DNA from: Sodiomyces alkalinus F11
Lineage: Eukaryota; Ascomycota; Sordariomycetes; Glomerellales; Plectosphaerellaceae
Reading direction: 5' to 3'
DNA length: 64,000 nucleotides
NCBI RefSeq assembly: GCF_003711515.1
Contig: NW_021167086.1
Coordinates: forward strand, 124,001-188,000
Of this stretch, positions 1 to 10,518 are shown in pieces. Positions within the stretch are counted from its first letter, which is position 1. Each line of letters begins with the position of its first letter. The notes beneath the pieces are model-generated. The model was not told the DNA's origin and did no database searches. It worked only from the letters and a program-made list of their open reading frames with translations. The translations under genes were made by a program, and so were the position numbers.

Positions 1-1889
1 TTCCTATCCTTTTATAACTTATAGCTCTCTGTATTTAAAGATAAGGTCGTTAATATATAGAATACTAGTATTCGGCCCTAGTAGATTATAATAAGGCTCC
101 GAAACCCAGAATCGTCAGAATAAGCACTATTTTAGGTTATTCGTTCGGATATTATAAACTTACTTACTAAACACCGTAAAGACGAGCTTACTAGCCGTAG
201 CCCATTATAGTGGCTTTATAAGGTAACCCTTTCTCTCTTAGATATCGGAAACCTAGCTAATACCTACTATTTCTATAGTAATTAGATAACGCGTCGAGCT
301 TCTTCTACCGAGACCTTTAAGACGACCTAGGCCGCGTTAAATACTTATTTATCACGCCGCGATCTTTTATTAAGCTACTACGTTAATCCCCCGACCTTTT
401 ACTATTTAACTATACCTATAAGACTAATCGCTTTAATATACCGTTACTTAGTATCTACGGTATCACGCCTTTCCGAAAAGCGTTTTAGATTACCTATACC
501 TTCCTAAACGGGGAAAAAGAGGCTTAATATAACTAGTCTTTAGAATACCTTTTCGCGTTCCTAGGCGATTCTTACCCTATACCGCGTCATATTATTACGG
601 ACCGTAAACTCGCCTTAATTAAAGCCCTTCGGAACCACCTAAAGTCGAGCAGTATTAACTTCGTTTTATACCGCTAGTATATTAACGCTAATATCCTGGC
701 TAAGACTAAAAGCGCCTTTCTGAAGCTAACTCGAATAACTAACGGCCGGATTAAGCGCTACCCTTAGTTCGTTATTTTCCTTAAGGCCTAGAATACCTTA
801 ATTAATAGCAGTATAAAGAAGGAGTTTAACCGGTAACTAGGAGAGTTCTAGCGTGATAGCGTTTACCTAAGAAACGCTATTAATTACGCGGTGAATACCT
901 GGATTATACTATAGAAAGAGAGGTTTATTATTTACTAGCTAAATAAAGTACCTTACTTTGGGCACTTCACGATATCTATTATAGAATCTTTATACGCAAG
1001 CCTTAAGACCTTCCTATACTATCCGACTAGGGATTTAGTAATAGTCTTTCGTAAACTAAAGCTATACTAAAGAAACTAAGAGGAGGAGATCTTACTTAAG
1101 AGGAATAGGCGAATAAATAAGGTAGCGTTTACTATATAAGGCTTTCTCTTTAGCCTAGTTCGCTATTAACTTATCTCCTAGGCTCTCTAGATTCTATAAC
1201 GCGACGAAATCCCTCGCCTACCCTAGGAGAGATAAGGTTATAATTAATAACCTTAACCCTAACCTCTTATAGCCTACTTATCCTGCCCTATTTAGTAAAC
1301 CCACGGCCTACCTTATTATCACATACTTACCCGCTATATACGTGATAATACGCTACTTAAGATCCGGTCTTTTAATCTATACTAGCGGTAGGATTAAGAT
1401 TAGATTAATGCATAGGATCGTAATAACGAAGGAAGCACTACTAAAGGCGGAGATACGCCTAGCCCCTTTACGCCTTAATTGCCCTTAGATCCTATAATCG
1501 TTCGTGGAAAAGGCCGCCTAAAAGGCGCTATTACAATATCGAATTCGAGCCACGCGAGAGGCCACGGGGCGAGTAGTATACGGAGACTACCCTTTACTTT
1601 CGAGATAGTCTAAGCAGAAGAACAGAACGAGGTAATTACCCCTCTATCTATAGTGCCTCCGGCGCTCCCTACTATTAATATATATAAGCCGGGGACCGTG
1701 GCTCCACGTAGGAGCTATCGGATCTACGAAAAGGAGGCCGAGGTAGAGGAGGATACCCTTATTAACTCCCTCGAGTATCTATATATCACGATTTCGGCAG
1801 AGTTTAAAGGTCCTATCGATACACTACTAAGACAGATTAAGGAAGAGGCACTGCAGGAGGCTCTTAAGGAGCTCGCGGAAATAGATTAG
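1..1889 (+). pseudogene. RIP-degraded Mutator-like (MULE) transposase, 5' end outside window
   Basis: Read in one plus-strand frame, ignoring TAA/TAG, this stretch spells a fungal MULE transposase. A block equivalent to FLNGEKEA and SLEYLFAFLGDSYPIPRH is followed by TDRKLALIKAL at about 597, then the INANILAK region, then a C-terminal block with FGHFTISIIESLYASLK at about 960-1010. Family knowledge: MULE transposases carry a T-D-R-E-L-A-L motif and a late F-G..T-S-.-E-.-.H..LK motif in this order. Near 1500-1620 the frame gives a GRG/KGA-type basic linker typical of the tail. The last 78 codons (from 1653) are still open and look like the acidic C-terminus. Nearly all stops are TAA/TAG where Gln or Trp is expected, as RIP produces. 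The start lies before the window. It cannot encode active protein. Confidence 0.75.
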
Positions 1890-2119
1890 CTAGCTACTTA
1901 GGTTATTATTATTATTATTATTATAGTATTACCTTAGGCATAATTAACGCAAATTAACTATAGTTTAATTAAGGGTGGTTAAATATAATGGTATATAACG
2001 GTATATACCTTATCCCCGCCGGACCTCGTTTTAGTATTATAAAATAGGGGGTTTATAGGTAAGGGGACTTATATTATCATGGATCCACATTTCAGGGCTC
2101 AATAGTAAAACGTCCGGGC
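1890..2119. other. A/T-rich junction between transposon remnants
   Basis: This stretch has a short (TTA)n run near 1902-1924 and TA-rich sequence between the MULE tail and the integrase remnant. It probably holds the MULE terminal region and the truncation point of the Ty3/gypsy element. I could not find terminal inverted repeats or a target duplication by eye. RIP would have blurred both. Confidence 0.4.
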
Positions 2120-2940
2120 GCCGTAATCCTTCCCTAAGATTATTCTACGATACTATATATCGATAAGCGATATTCCGTGGCCCGATATACTACCCGCGGT
2201 ATAGTACGCGCTTAATTAGGCCTATACGGCGATATTAGATACTTCTCCGAACGAGTTTCTATTTACTTTTAGACCGTAATCTATAGTAGATATAATAGCG
2301 AATATAGGTTTACTATAAATATTCGATAAGGAATAGATAGATTATATTCGGCAACTATACTATTAGGAAGCGGAATATCTAGTAGCGATTGCTATAGCGG
2401 ATATAAAAAGGCGTTATAATATTATATATAGATTATATATATTTAAAGTTAATATAATAGTATATCTATATCTTTATAGAGGAAATAAGTTACTAGGCTA
2501 GACTAAGGATTCCCGTAAATAGTCCTAGCAGCGCGTAGGACCTTTCCGTATTATACGAGTAGTAAGTCCTCTAGCTTACGAGCTTGATTTTCTATAGTTA
2601 TAGCGAGTATATAGAGTCGTCTTAATTACCTAGCTTATTCTAGCCCTAGTTAGGGATCCTTTCGGCCGAGAACGAATAAAGCAGGTTCGATTACTATTAA
2701 TAGTAATAATAACGAGTAGTCTTCGTATAAGATCGAAAAGCTTCTAAAAAGGCGTATTATTTGATAAGGGGGATATCTATATACCGAATACCTAATCCGA
2801 TAGAGGAGATAGCCCGATTAGTATAATAAGTAGTATCCGTGATAGATTTTAATAGAAAATACGAGCTATTTAGTATACGAATTTAAGAAACGATAGCCTA
2901 TTATCATGGAGGAATTAATAGGAAGCGAGACTACCGATAA
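2120..2940 (+). mobile_element. Ty3/gypsy (chromovirus-type) integrase C-terminus plus chromodomain, RIP-degraded
   Basis: The plus frame gives an integrase end: D-I-P-W-P-D-I-L-P-A-V and then S-P-N-E-F-L-F-T-F-R-P (2170-2270). A block resembling SQQRVGPFRIIRVVSPLAYEL (about 2525-2590) follows. That is the conserved G-P-F module downstream of fungal Ty3 integrases, with its D-P-F-G-R-E-R follow-up near 2655. From about 2735 a shifted frame reads KIEKLLKRRII and GGYLYTEYLIR, the start of a chromodomain. Several Arg/Trp/Gln positions are stops. No reverse transcriptase or RNase H precedes it, because sequence before about 2100 belongs to the MULE, so the copy is 5'-truncated. The family call rests on motif order, not on a search. 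Confidence 0.7.
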
Positions 2941-3571
2941 CCGGATTTTATTAGAACGAAGCGCGATAAAGTATTAACGGCTAGTCAAAGTATAGATTTC
3001 ACGACGGCGACGGGCGGATAATTCCGAGTATCGGGATTTCGACGACGATAACCTCTAATAAGACGGATTAGCCGTAAACGGAATATATTTACCTATCCCG
3101 GTGGTAGTATAATATAGAGAGCGATTAATAGCGTAAGTTATTATCTATTTTCCTATTAGCGACCTTTTATATTCTATTAATAATTAACTCCTTACTATCT
3201 CTATTCACGCGTCCCTTATAGGGCTCTTTTTCCTTTAATTCAGTATAAATATTATATTATCAATACTATAATACTCTTAAATCCTATTCACTTTTCTAGT
3301 CACGCGGTAATTTCTAACGTTATAACCTATAGCACTAAAACTAATTCTATTTCTATACCCTCTTTAACTTAATTTCCTTTCTCTTTTCCTTCTTTTCTTT
3401 CCTTTTCTCTTCTATATCTTTTCGTACTATAGAACGCTTTTTCCTTTATTAGCAAATCCCGATATATTTATAGTATACTCGATAGTTATTATATACTTTT
3501 CTTTAATTTTATTTTCATTAAATCCCTACTCCCTTATCTACTTATTCTATTCCCCTATATTATACCTCGAT
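2941..3571. other. RIP-affected DNA without recognisable coding content
   Basis: The stretch is TA-rich, poor in CpA and TpG, and has pyrimidine-rich tracts near 3365-3430 (runs of TTTC/CTTT). Its position just before the long closed reading frame at 3572 suggests a leader or LTR region, but I see no LTR ends. Confidence 0.4.
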
Positions 3572-5765
3572 ATAGGTTCAAAAAAAGGCGGTAAGGCAGC
3601 TACCTATACTAGACCGATAAACCCTATACCCGGTGACTATAATTATTAGGAGAAGAAATTACTTATCGTTAACACTACTAGAAGTAATATTCAGTTCTTT
3701 TATAAGATCTCTAAGTGCTTATATAAGAATTACCGCAGGTACGAATAGTTTCACGATATTCTCCTTTTCCTATCGGTATAGTGGTCTCGCATAGTCTAGG
3801 AAAAAGGTATAACGACCATATTTTACTCGTTCTAAGCAGTAGTCACCGGTAATAATAAGAATAAGCTGTAAAATATTATTGAAGATACTAAAGATTACGG
3901 TATTAGTCCTTATATACTAGAGGCGTGGGAGGTGGTATACTATATATAAATAAAAGGAGGAGACCGGAAATTCCCGGGCTAGATAAATAAGTGGGTAATA
4001 GTATAGCCGCGTATTAACGATAAAGATTATCTCTTAGACGACTAAAATACGCTTTATCTTTTCGAGCAAGCTATAGTGGTAATAGCCTTATATAGATACT
4101 AGAAAGATCCAGAATTCCTGACCGATATATAGGATCTAGACTTAGTACCTAATAAGAGACGCTAGAAGATATCTAAGGGTAATTTCAAGATAGATAATGA
4201 AAATGTTTAGTTATACGGAGATAATGATTATAGTCCTTATACAAATATAACCGGAACTGGCGTAATATAGACGATACTAGTACCACAGACTCTATAAATA
4301 GCTATACCCCAAGTCCCGCAGATAGCCGTACCTTAGATATAGATAACCGTATCGCCAGCTCTATAGATAACCACGCCGTAGTCTCCGAGTCCAATATAGT
4401 ATATAATACTATAGATATAATAACTAGCTTAGATATAACCTATAGCACCGTAAACGAAACAGCCATTCCAGTAATAACCTAATACCACGTAGCCTTAATA
4501 TACGATATAATAATAACCTACGGCTACTACCACAACAGGTATAGTCTTATATATAGATAAGCTAGTTAGGCGGATATTTATAGACTAGCGCTTTATAGTC
4601 GCCGGTGCTAATAGGACTATTAACTAGCACCTTATTACTAGAGTGGATCGATTAATCGGATCTATACTGCTAGATCCCACGGATCTAGTATAGCGTCTAA
4701 AGATCAAGATCGCTAAGGGATATAAATACTTTATTTACTATATTATCGTGTTAGCGTTAAGAGATAGTGGCGCGATTAGAGCTAACTAGCCTATAATAAC
4801 TAATAAAGATAATATTATAATCGAAACCATTAGATAGCGTGACGAGGGTATTACTAATAGATATAGTAAGAGACTAGGATCCCTAAGCGAGGATTTAGAG
4901 TTTATTAAAGTAAACCCGAAAAGGTAGAAGACGAATATTAGAAATGCCTCGACGATACCTCCCGTATAATAAGGTGTTAGCTCCTAACCTACGACGATAA
5001 CTAACCAGACTATTTTATAGGGTATAACTACTACGACTAATATAAAGGCACTCGAGAAAAAGATAATAGATAAATTTAGATAGTTACGGGATAATATAGA
5101 TAATTTCTAGGCAATTATATAATAGACGATAACAGCCTATCGAGATACCTGTTAGTAAAGTATTAATAGAGTAAGGTAATTAGTCGACACACAGAAGATT
5201 AATAACATTAAGTAATTCAAAGATCTGTATAAAAAGATTAACGATTTTATAGTTCGATAAGGAAATTCGGCTCTAGTAGTGAGCTAATTATAGGCGAATA
5301 TTAAAAAGCTCACGCCGACTTTAATACCTATATCGATACCTAAGAAATCATAACTATATTCTAAGCCTTTATCGTCTTTAAACTAGTCGTAAGGGTAGTT
5401 ATAATCTTCTGTATAGAAATAGTCGTAGCCGTAGCCCGTTATCTAAAAGTATATATAATTATAATAATAATAGGTATAGATAAAATCAAAACCGGCTATA
5501 TAGAAGTAATTATAGCCTTAACCGTAGGCGTAGGCGTAGCCTTAGTAACCTTAGCTACCGATTATTATTAGCGATAACGAGGAGGATAACGAATAGTAGA
5601 CGCTTTGGATTTAACGAACGGAGGATAACTATAAGGTGATTAAGAGACGGAGGATCCGGCTACTTAGGATAGGTTATTAGGTTATAGAGGCTAAGAATTT
5701 TGCTTTAGTCCTAGGAAGGAATTTTGACTTAGGGGCTAACGGAATAATCTAACGACGGATAGTAA
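3572..5765 (+). pseudogene. Unidentified long element-encoded reading frame, inactivated only by TAA/TAG codons
   Basis: From 3572 a single plus-strand frame continues for over 2.1 kb (and stays free of TGA to about 6110) with dozens of TAA and TAG codons but no TGA. That is what RIP (C to T at CpA on either strand) does to CAA, CAG and TGG codons. The likely start is ATA at 3572, an ATG hit on the opposite strand, followed by G-S-K-K-G-G-K. Visible layout: an N-terminal region of about 230 codons with no motif I know, a Pro/Gln-rich region (4260-4540), a charged middle (4560-4960), a possibly helical part (4990-5300), a very Gln-rich tract (5340-5560) and an acidic patch (S-D-N-E-E-D-N-E, near 5570). 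No zinc knuckle, protease or polymerase motif is seen. It could be a gag-like or accessory protein of the element ending at the LTR at 6101. Function unknown. Confidence 0.55.
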
Positions 5766-6085
5766 TCGGGATGATTATATTTATAGGGGAGGGTATTACT
5801 ACGCGTAGATATATAGTTATAGCTATAGCTATATAGACATATCGTTAGTATTAGTGGATAAGTTAGTAGGTGGTAGAGACTACTTATTAGTTCTCTGCTA
5901 TAGAGCTCTAGGAGCTTTAGAGATAGTTCTAGATCTTCACGTCTTTATATTTTCTGATTGTTTATATCGCCTGTGACGCCGTATACGGCATATTAAGAAA
6001 GCTATTTTTAGATTATACGCGGGGAGGCTAGGGTAGTATAAGGTTGTAACTATACGACTATAATACGACTGCGACCTCGCCTCCG

Positions 6086-6284
6086 GCAGGGGGGGGGGTA
6101 TATTACGGGCTATAGCCCGCGGAATAGTCCCCGGCAGTGGCCGGGACTAAGGAGCACGGACCTCCTAGTAAGGCCCGTGCGATTCTATATATACTTAGCC
6201 GCCTACACACCGCGTAGACTTTTCCTTTCCTCCTTTCCTTTCTTAGTTCGAATAATCTATATTTTCGGCCTTAATACATAAACA
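6086..6284 (+). repeat. Polypurine tract followed by a probable LTR
   Basis: A G-run (about 6088-6098) is followed immediately by TATTACGGGC, which resembles a RIP-altered TGTTACGGGC LTR start. Within the next 190 bases there are an inverted GGGCTATAGCCC (6107-6118), a TATA-like TCTATATATACTT (about 6183-6195) and an end near AATACATAAACA (about 6273-6284). The order polypurine tract then LTR means the element body lies to the left, on the plus strand, and this is its 3' LTR or a solo LTR. I could not locate a matching 5' LTR in the window. The boundaries are approximate. Confidence 0.5.
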
Positions 6285-6339
6285 ACTTTTGATAAGCCGT
6301 TACACTTTACTGCCTTAAGTAGTTTATACGGATCTATAT

Positions 6340-6720
6340 CGTCCTTCTTCTATATAGAGCCCTTTAGGCGAAGCTTGATAGGCTTAATTATAGTTAGAAG
6401 TGCGCTATAAACTATTACCCTTTATTAACGTGTTATAGTATCACGGGAGTGATTTTAAGGGTAGTCGATAATATCTAGTAGCTTATAGCTGGCTAGAGAG
6501 GCCTTGACTTTATACTCCTAATCGTTATAGTTAGTATCTTCCTTAAGAACGGGGAACTTAATTTATGTTAGTTATATCTTTAGATTTATAACTAGCTATT
6601 TTATAAAGTCGTTTTATGGATTACCTTATCGTGGAGGTGGTTAATCGTCTTCCAGGGAGTAGGGGTTACGATACCTTATATCTTAAGGCTCGCCTGTTTC
6701 GAAGAACGAGGGGCTAAAGG
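6340..6720 (-). mobile_element. Copia-like gag fragment (UBN2/DUF4219-type), RIP-degraded
   Basis: On the minus strand the frame spells F-P-V-L-K-E-D followed by Y-N-D-stop-E-Y-K-V-K-A-S-L-A-S-Y-K-L-L-D-I-I-D (forward about 6475-6560). In Ty1/copia gag proteins the stop position is the conserved Trp. Upstream on that strand (forward 6640-6720) an open segment could hold the start. The other open plus-strand frame here (6722-6919) is hydrophobic and looks like chance. Only the N-terminal gag portion is seen. The assignment rests on one short motif. Confidence 0.4.
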
Positions 6721-7556
6721 AATGCCTAAGGCTCTCTCTAATATCCTAGGGTATATCCTTCTAGTTATTCTTAAGGGTATTAATAAGGCTTTATATGTTA
6801 TCTATGCCTGCTCTCTATTAATCAGGAGTTATCCTCTAGTATTACTATTATTGCTAAGCTTATATATTAGCTTCTATTTCTTCTTAAAGGCGTGTCTTAT
6901 CGTAGTCGTCTTCTTCTAGGATTATTTCTAGTGACTCTTACGGCCTTAAGGGCCCTGCTTAGCTGTATAGCGTTTCGCGAGCTATCTTATCCACTCGTTA
7001 TTAAATTGACGAATGCGCTTTCGGTGAAAATTATACTCTAATCCTAGAAAGGGATCGAAAGAAGTGGTATCTAATCTGGGAAAAAGGATAGAGGGTTAAG
7101 GATCAGAGATCCTATTAGGTTTTTAACCTATTTTATTCTTAATTACGAAAGTAGGGGCTTATAACCTATAGAGAGTATAACACTTACGTATATTAAGTGT
7201 GTGTGAAGCTATCCATAGCCTCGGCACAGGTTATAGGAGGTCTGACTACCTAGGCGGCGTAACCTGATTGGTTGGCCGAGCGGAGTCACGAGCGAAGTCA
7301 CGTGACACCCGTAACAAATACATGGTGGTTTGGTAGCAGCTGTTTTGAAAATGAGAGCTGGAATTGTCGTCCGTACATATGATGTCATCAGCTTCCTTTT
7401 CTCTGAGGTACCGGTACCCATCGGTCCCATCGGTCCCATCCCACACATCTGCCACTCCCCAACTTCCGCTCATATCCACATCTACCTTAGACCTGTTAAT
7501 CAAGCTCTCAACCCCATCGAAATGAGCCCACAGACCAACATCGGAAAGACCAAACC
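6721..7556. other. End of the RIP block and promoter side of the first gene
   Basis: Up to about 7195 the DNA is TA-rich and stop-riddled like the rest of the repeat block. After that, base composition changes within a few tens of bases to ordinary gene-flanking sequence. The stretch 7200-7556 contains no convincing coding sequence and presumably holds the promoter and 5' UTR of the carrier gene. A duplicated CCCATCGGTC motif sits at 7417-7440. Confidence 0.5.
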
Positions 7557-8785
7557 ATGTACGAAATCTACGCCGTGAGTTCCGGACCCCGGAGTCCTCT
7601 CAACTTGACCCAGCTGCTGGGCCCTGCCGCCCCTGGCCTCCTGCTGACGAGGATGGACCACACAAGGCCGGTGCAGCGGCGGCCTTCACCGTTGACTGCC
7701 TCGTTTACCCACTCGATACGCTCAAGACACGCTACCAAAGCCAGGATTTTCTCAAGACATTTGCCTCTCGTCCGGGCGAGGCCAAGGTGCCGGTATTTCG
7801 CGGCTTATACCAGGGCATCGGCAGCGTCATTGTCGCAACCCTTCCAGCGGGTACAGTCGTCCACTCCTGCCTCTTTCCTTTTCGTCCTTCCATTCCACGG
7901 CTGTGACAGACGGGGACGATGGATCTTCGTAAAGACCAACTGACCGAACGATACACAGCGGGCATCTTCTTTGCCACCTACGAAAGCATGAAACAGAGCA
8001 TATCTCTGGCCGTCCCCATGGCGCCGCAACCGCTAGTCCACTCTTCCGCGTCCGCCATCGCCGAGATGGCTTCGTGCGTGGTGCTGGCACCAGCAGAGGT
8101 CGTCAAGCAGAATGCGCAGATGCTACGCAGGCAGCAGCAGAATGGGACTAGGGCGAGTTCATCCACGTCTCTGCAAGCAGTCTATCAGATCGCTGCCTCG
8201 GGAGCCCGGAAGAGGCTGTTCACCGGGTACACGGCTTTGGTGGCTCGGAACCTCCCCTTCACGGCCCTGCAGTTCCCCATCTTCGAGCATTTGCGGGATC
8301 GGATCTGGGAGTGGCGGGATCAATCGCCGCCAGGGGTCACCGTAAGCCGAACAGATCCGTCGCAGGCACGGTCACGGCAACGGAAACGGAAACGAGAGCG
8401 CGGCCTCCTGGAGACGGCAGTCGTTAATGGCGTGAGTGCGGGGGCGGCGGGCGCCATGGCGGCCTTCGTCACAGCACCGAGCGATGTTGTCAAGACGCGG
8501 ATGATGTTAAGCGCGGGCGATGGTGAAGACCCCAAAGATCCTGCGTCAACAAGGTCAAGGTCAGACCCGGAGACTTGTCAGAATAGAAGCAGAAGCAGAA
8601 GCAGCTGGTCGACTGCGCGCGAAGTGTATCGCAATAACGGACTGCGAGGCCTCTTTCGTGGAGGACTGCTGCGTTCTGTATGGACGGCCTTGGGGAGTGG
8701 TCTGTACCTGGGGACGTACGAGATGTCCAAGGTGTGGCTGACTCGGGATAAAACCGAGCAAGACGTTCTCGGGGAGCCATCCTGA
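7557..8785 (+). CDS. Mitochondrial carrier family (SLC25) protein, possibly S-adenosylmethionine-carrier-like
   Basis: An inner-membrane transporter. Exons are 7557-7574, 7667-7850 and 7959-8785 (342 aa). Introns have GTGAGT and GTACAG donors, with branch points GCTGAC (7643) and ACTGAC (about 7939). All three carrier signatures Px[DE]xx[KR] are present: YPLDTLKTR in repeat 1, APAEVVKQ in repeat 2 and APSDVVKTR in repeat 3. Each is followed by the expected glycine and aromatic half-signature (for example FRGLYQGIG and FRGGLLRSVW). The start at 7557 is chosen because M-Y-E-I-Y-A splices in frame to AGAAAAFTVD, the first membrane helix. The N-terminus is short. Repeat 3 is unusual: a basic insert (RSRQRKRKRERG) precedes it and an R/S-rich insert lies in its matrix loop. 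The substrate cannot be fixed from sequence. The PET8/SLC25A26 type is my best guess, other SLC25 subfamilies are possible. Confidence 0.85.
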
Positions 8786-9173
8786 TCCTCATTCACTGGC
8801 CAGAGTCAAAATGGGGAATGCCGCTGATAAAAGGATTCGAGGACCTTCTCGCATCAGAATTACTCCCGATGGCGCCATAGCCCCACGAACGCTATAAAAA
8901 TGGCCGATTCAAGGTGACCGACTTGTTCCGTGTGCCAGGGACCCACCTCGAGTTCGGTGAGGCAATCGTCATGGCAGAAGACGTGCGCGATCGTCCCGAG
9001 GCCCTGGCATGCCAGCTTTTTGGTCTGTTAAGTCCGACGACAGTTTATAAGCCCGGACCATCCTACACAAGGGTCTGGTCTGCCATGTCAAACAAAGTGT
9101 TCCCGTCCTGTGTTGTCTTTGGGGGTTTCACTGGGCTTGCTAGCGATTTCTCCTTCGTTCACCGATATCCATC
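8786..9173. other. Intergenic, about 390 bp
   Basis: This holds the 3' flank of the carrier and the 5' flank of the UPF0643 gene, both plus strand. An open frame from 8914 shows no similarity I recognise and runs into the next gene in another frame. I see no RNA gene. Confidence 0.5.
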
Positions 9174-9940
9174 ATGGCAGCAACCGTGAGCTCTGTGGCA
9201 GAGTTGACCACCAGCATCCCGCGGCAAAGCCCAGTGCATACCAAGAGCGAAAGCATTATCACCACCGCCGACGTAGAGCCGGAAGATGAGGAAGATCCCC
9301 CCCGTTGGTTTATTCACTCGCCTTACGAGGAGCCGGAGCACCAACTCGATCTGCACACTCTCGACCACGAGAACGCACTGGTCGCCCAAGCACTGGCTCG
9401 CATGAAGAACACTCGGCCGGACTATGCCACCGCTCCCTACACCGAGTCCTTCAACTGGGACGAGGTCTTCGGGGAACTCAAGCACCTGGTGCGGAAGTCG
9501 GGCAAGCCTTTCAGGGAGACGTCCTTCTACGTCGTGGCCTTCCGGTCACAGATCCCGCCTACCACCATCTACGCCGACCTCGGTGCACTGGATAAGGATG
9601 CTCATCGCGAAGCCAATGCCGTTGGGGGATTTCTGAAGTAAGAAAACGGGAGAAGAGAACAGAACCGCGTGAATGAGAAAGAGTTCCCCCCGTGCCCTTG
9701 GACTTACGCGAGAGGGAAAAATATAGGTATTGGTTCGGGGAACCGACCGCCGAGGGCCGGAACCTGGCGACCTGTTTCTGGCGATCGCGGGGAGATGCTG
9801 TCAGGGCAGGACAGGGCCCGGCTCATCGGAAGGCCGCGAGGGCTACGGCGTCCATGTATTCGTTTTGGAGGATTGACCGCCACAAACTGACCGTCCGCGA
9901 GGGTGCCGAGAGCTTCGAGTTTATCGACTGGGAGGACTGA
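9174..9940 (+). CDS. UPF0643 family protein of unknown function
   Basis: Exons are 9174-9637 and 9727-9940 (225 aa). The intron has a GTAAGA donor and ends in AATATAG. The joint AA|G restores the Lys in G-F-L-K-Y-W-F-G. The sequence matches the fungal UPF0643 pattern: a central YVVAFRSQIPPTT block, then ADLGALDKDAHREA, the glycine-rich turn G-G-F-L-K, YWFG and a strongly conserved GRNLATCFWRSR motif, then a C-terminal acidic end. The first 60 residues are acidic and low in structure. Family knowledge: UPF0643 proteins are small fungal proteins without an assigned reaction. The residues R, C, W and R in the second exon are the best conserved and suggest a compact fold. No signal peptide or membrane segment is seen. 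Confidence 0.8.
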
Positions 9941-10518
9941 CGTCTGATACTGAGAGGGATGTCTTTGTTCTTTTTAGAAAATTATTTGTTGCGACAGGAA
10001 AAGAACATAGCGATTGGCTTTCTTTCTTTCTTTCTTCTTCTTCTTTTTTTTTATATTTTTATATTTTTTTTTTTGGCAAGGTAATTGGATGCCAGAACTT
10101 GGCTGCAGTTGCAGTCTTGTGGTTAGAACATTGAATCTAGAGTTCGTTTGAATGGCGATGAAAGCATGAATTCCTAGACATGTCTGTCTCTTCTCAATAC
10201 TCAATGCTCACCATCGGTCTCTCATGTCGCGCGGACTGATTAGTTCATCGGACAGGATGAGGTAATCCAGCAAGAATTCCCTAATTAGGCAATACTGCCG
10301 CCCTTGACCACCTCTCCGCCCACAATCCCACTTTCCAAGCCATGGGCGAAAAAGTTGGATATGTTGATATTCCAGACGTCCAACCGTAATCTCCGCCCCT
10401 CCAACCGAGCGCGATATCACGACTCCCGATACCTCGTCCGCACTTTTTTCTTTTTCCTTACCCACAGAGGTCCCCGCCCACACCCTCCTAGCAGACGAGA
10501 GAAAACAACATCGCAAAC
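9941..10518. other. Intergenic, about 580 bp
   Basis: The stretch begins with a 3' flank containing T-rich and (TTTC)n/(TTC)n tracts at 10019-10075. The part after 10290 is the likely 5' UTR and promoter of the eIF3h gene, with pyrimidine-rich TTTTTTCTTTTTCC at about 10445. No coding content is seen. Confidence 0.5.

Noticed and set aside
6722..6919. 65-residue hydrophobic frame in the repeat block
   Set aside because: It lies opposite and beside the copia-like gag remnant. Its hydrophobicity reflects T-rich RIP DNA and not a membrane protein.
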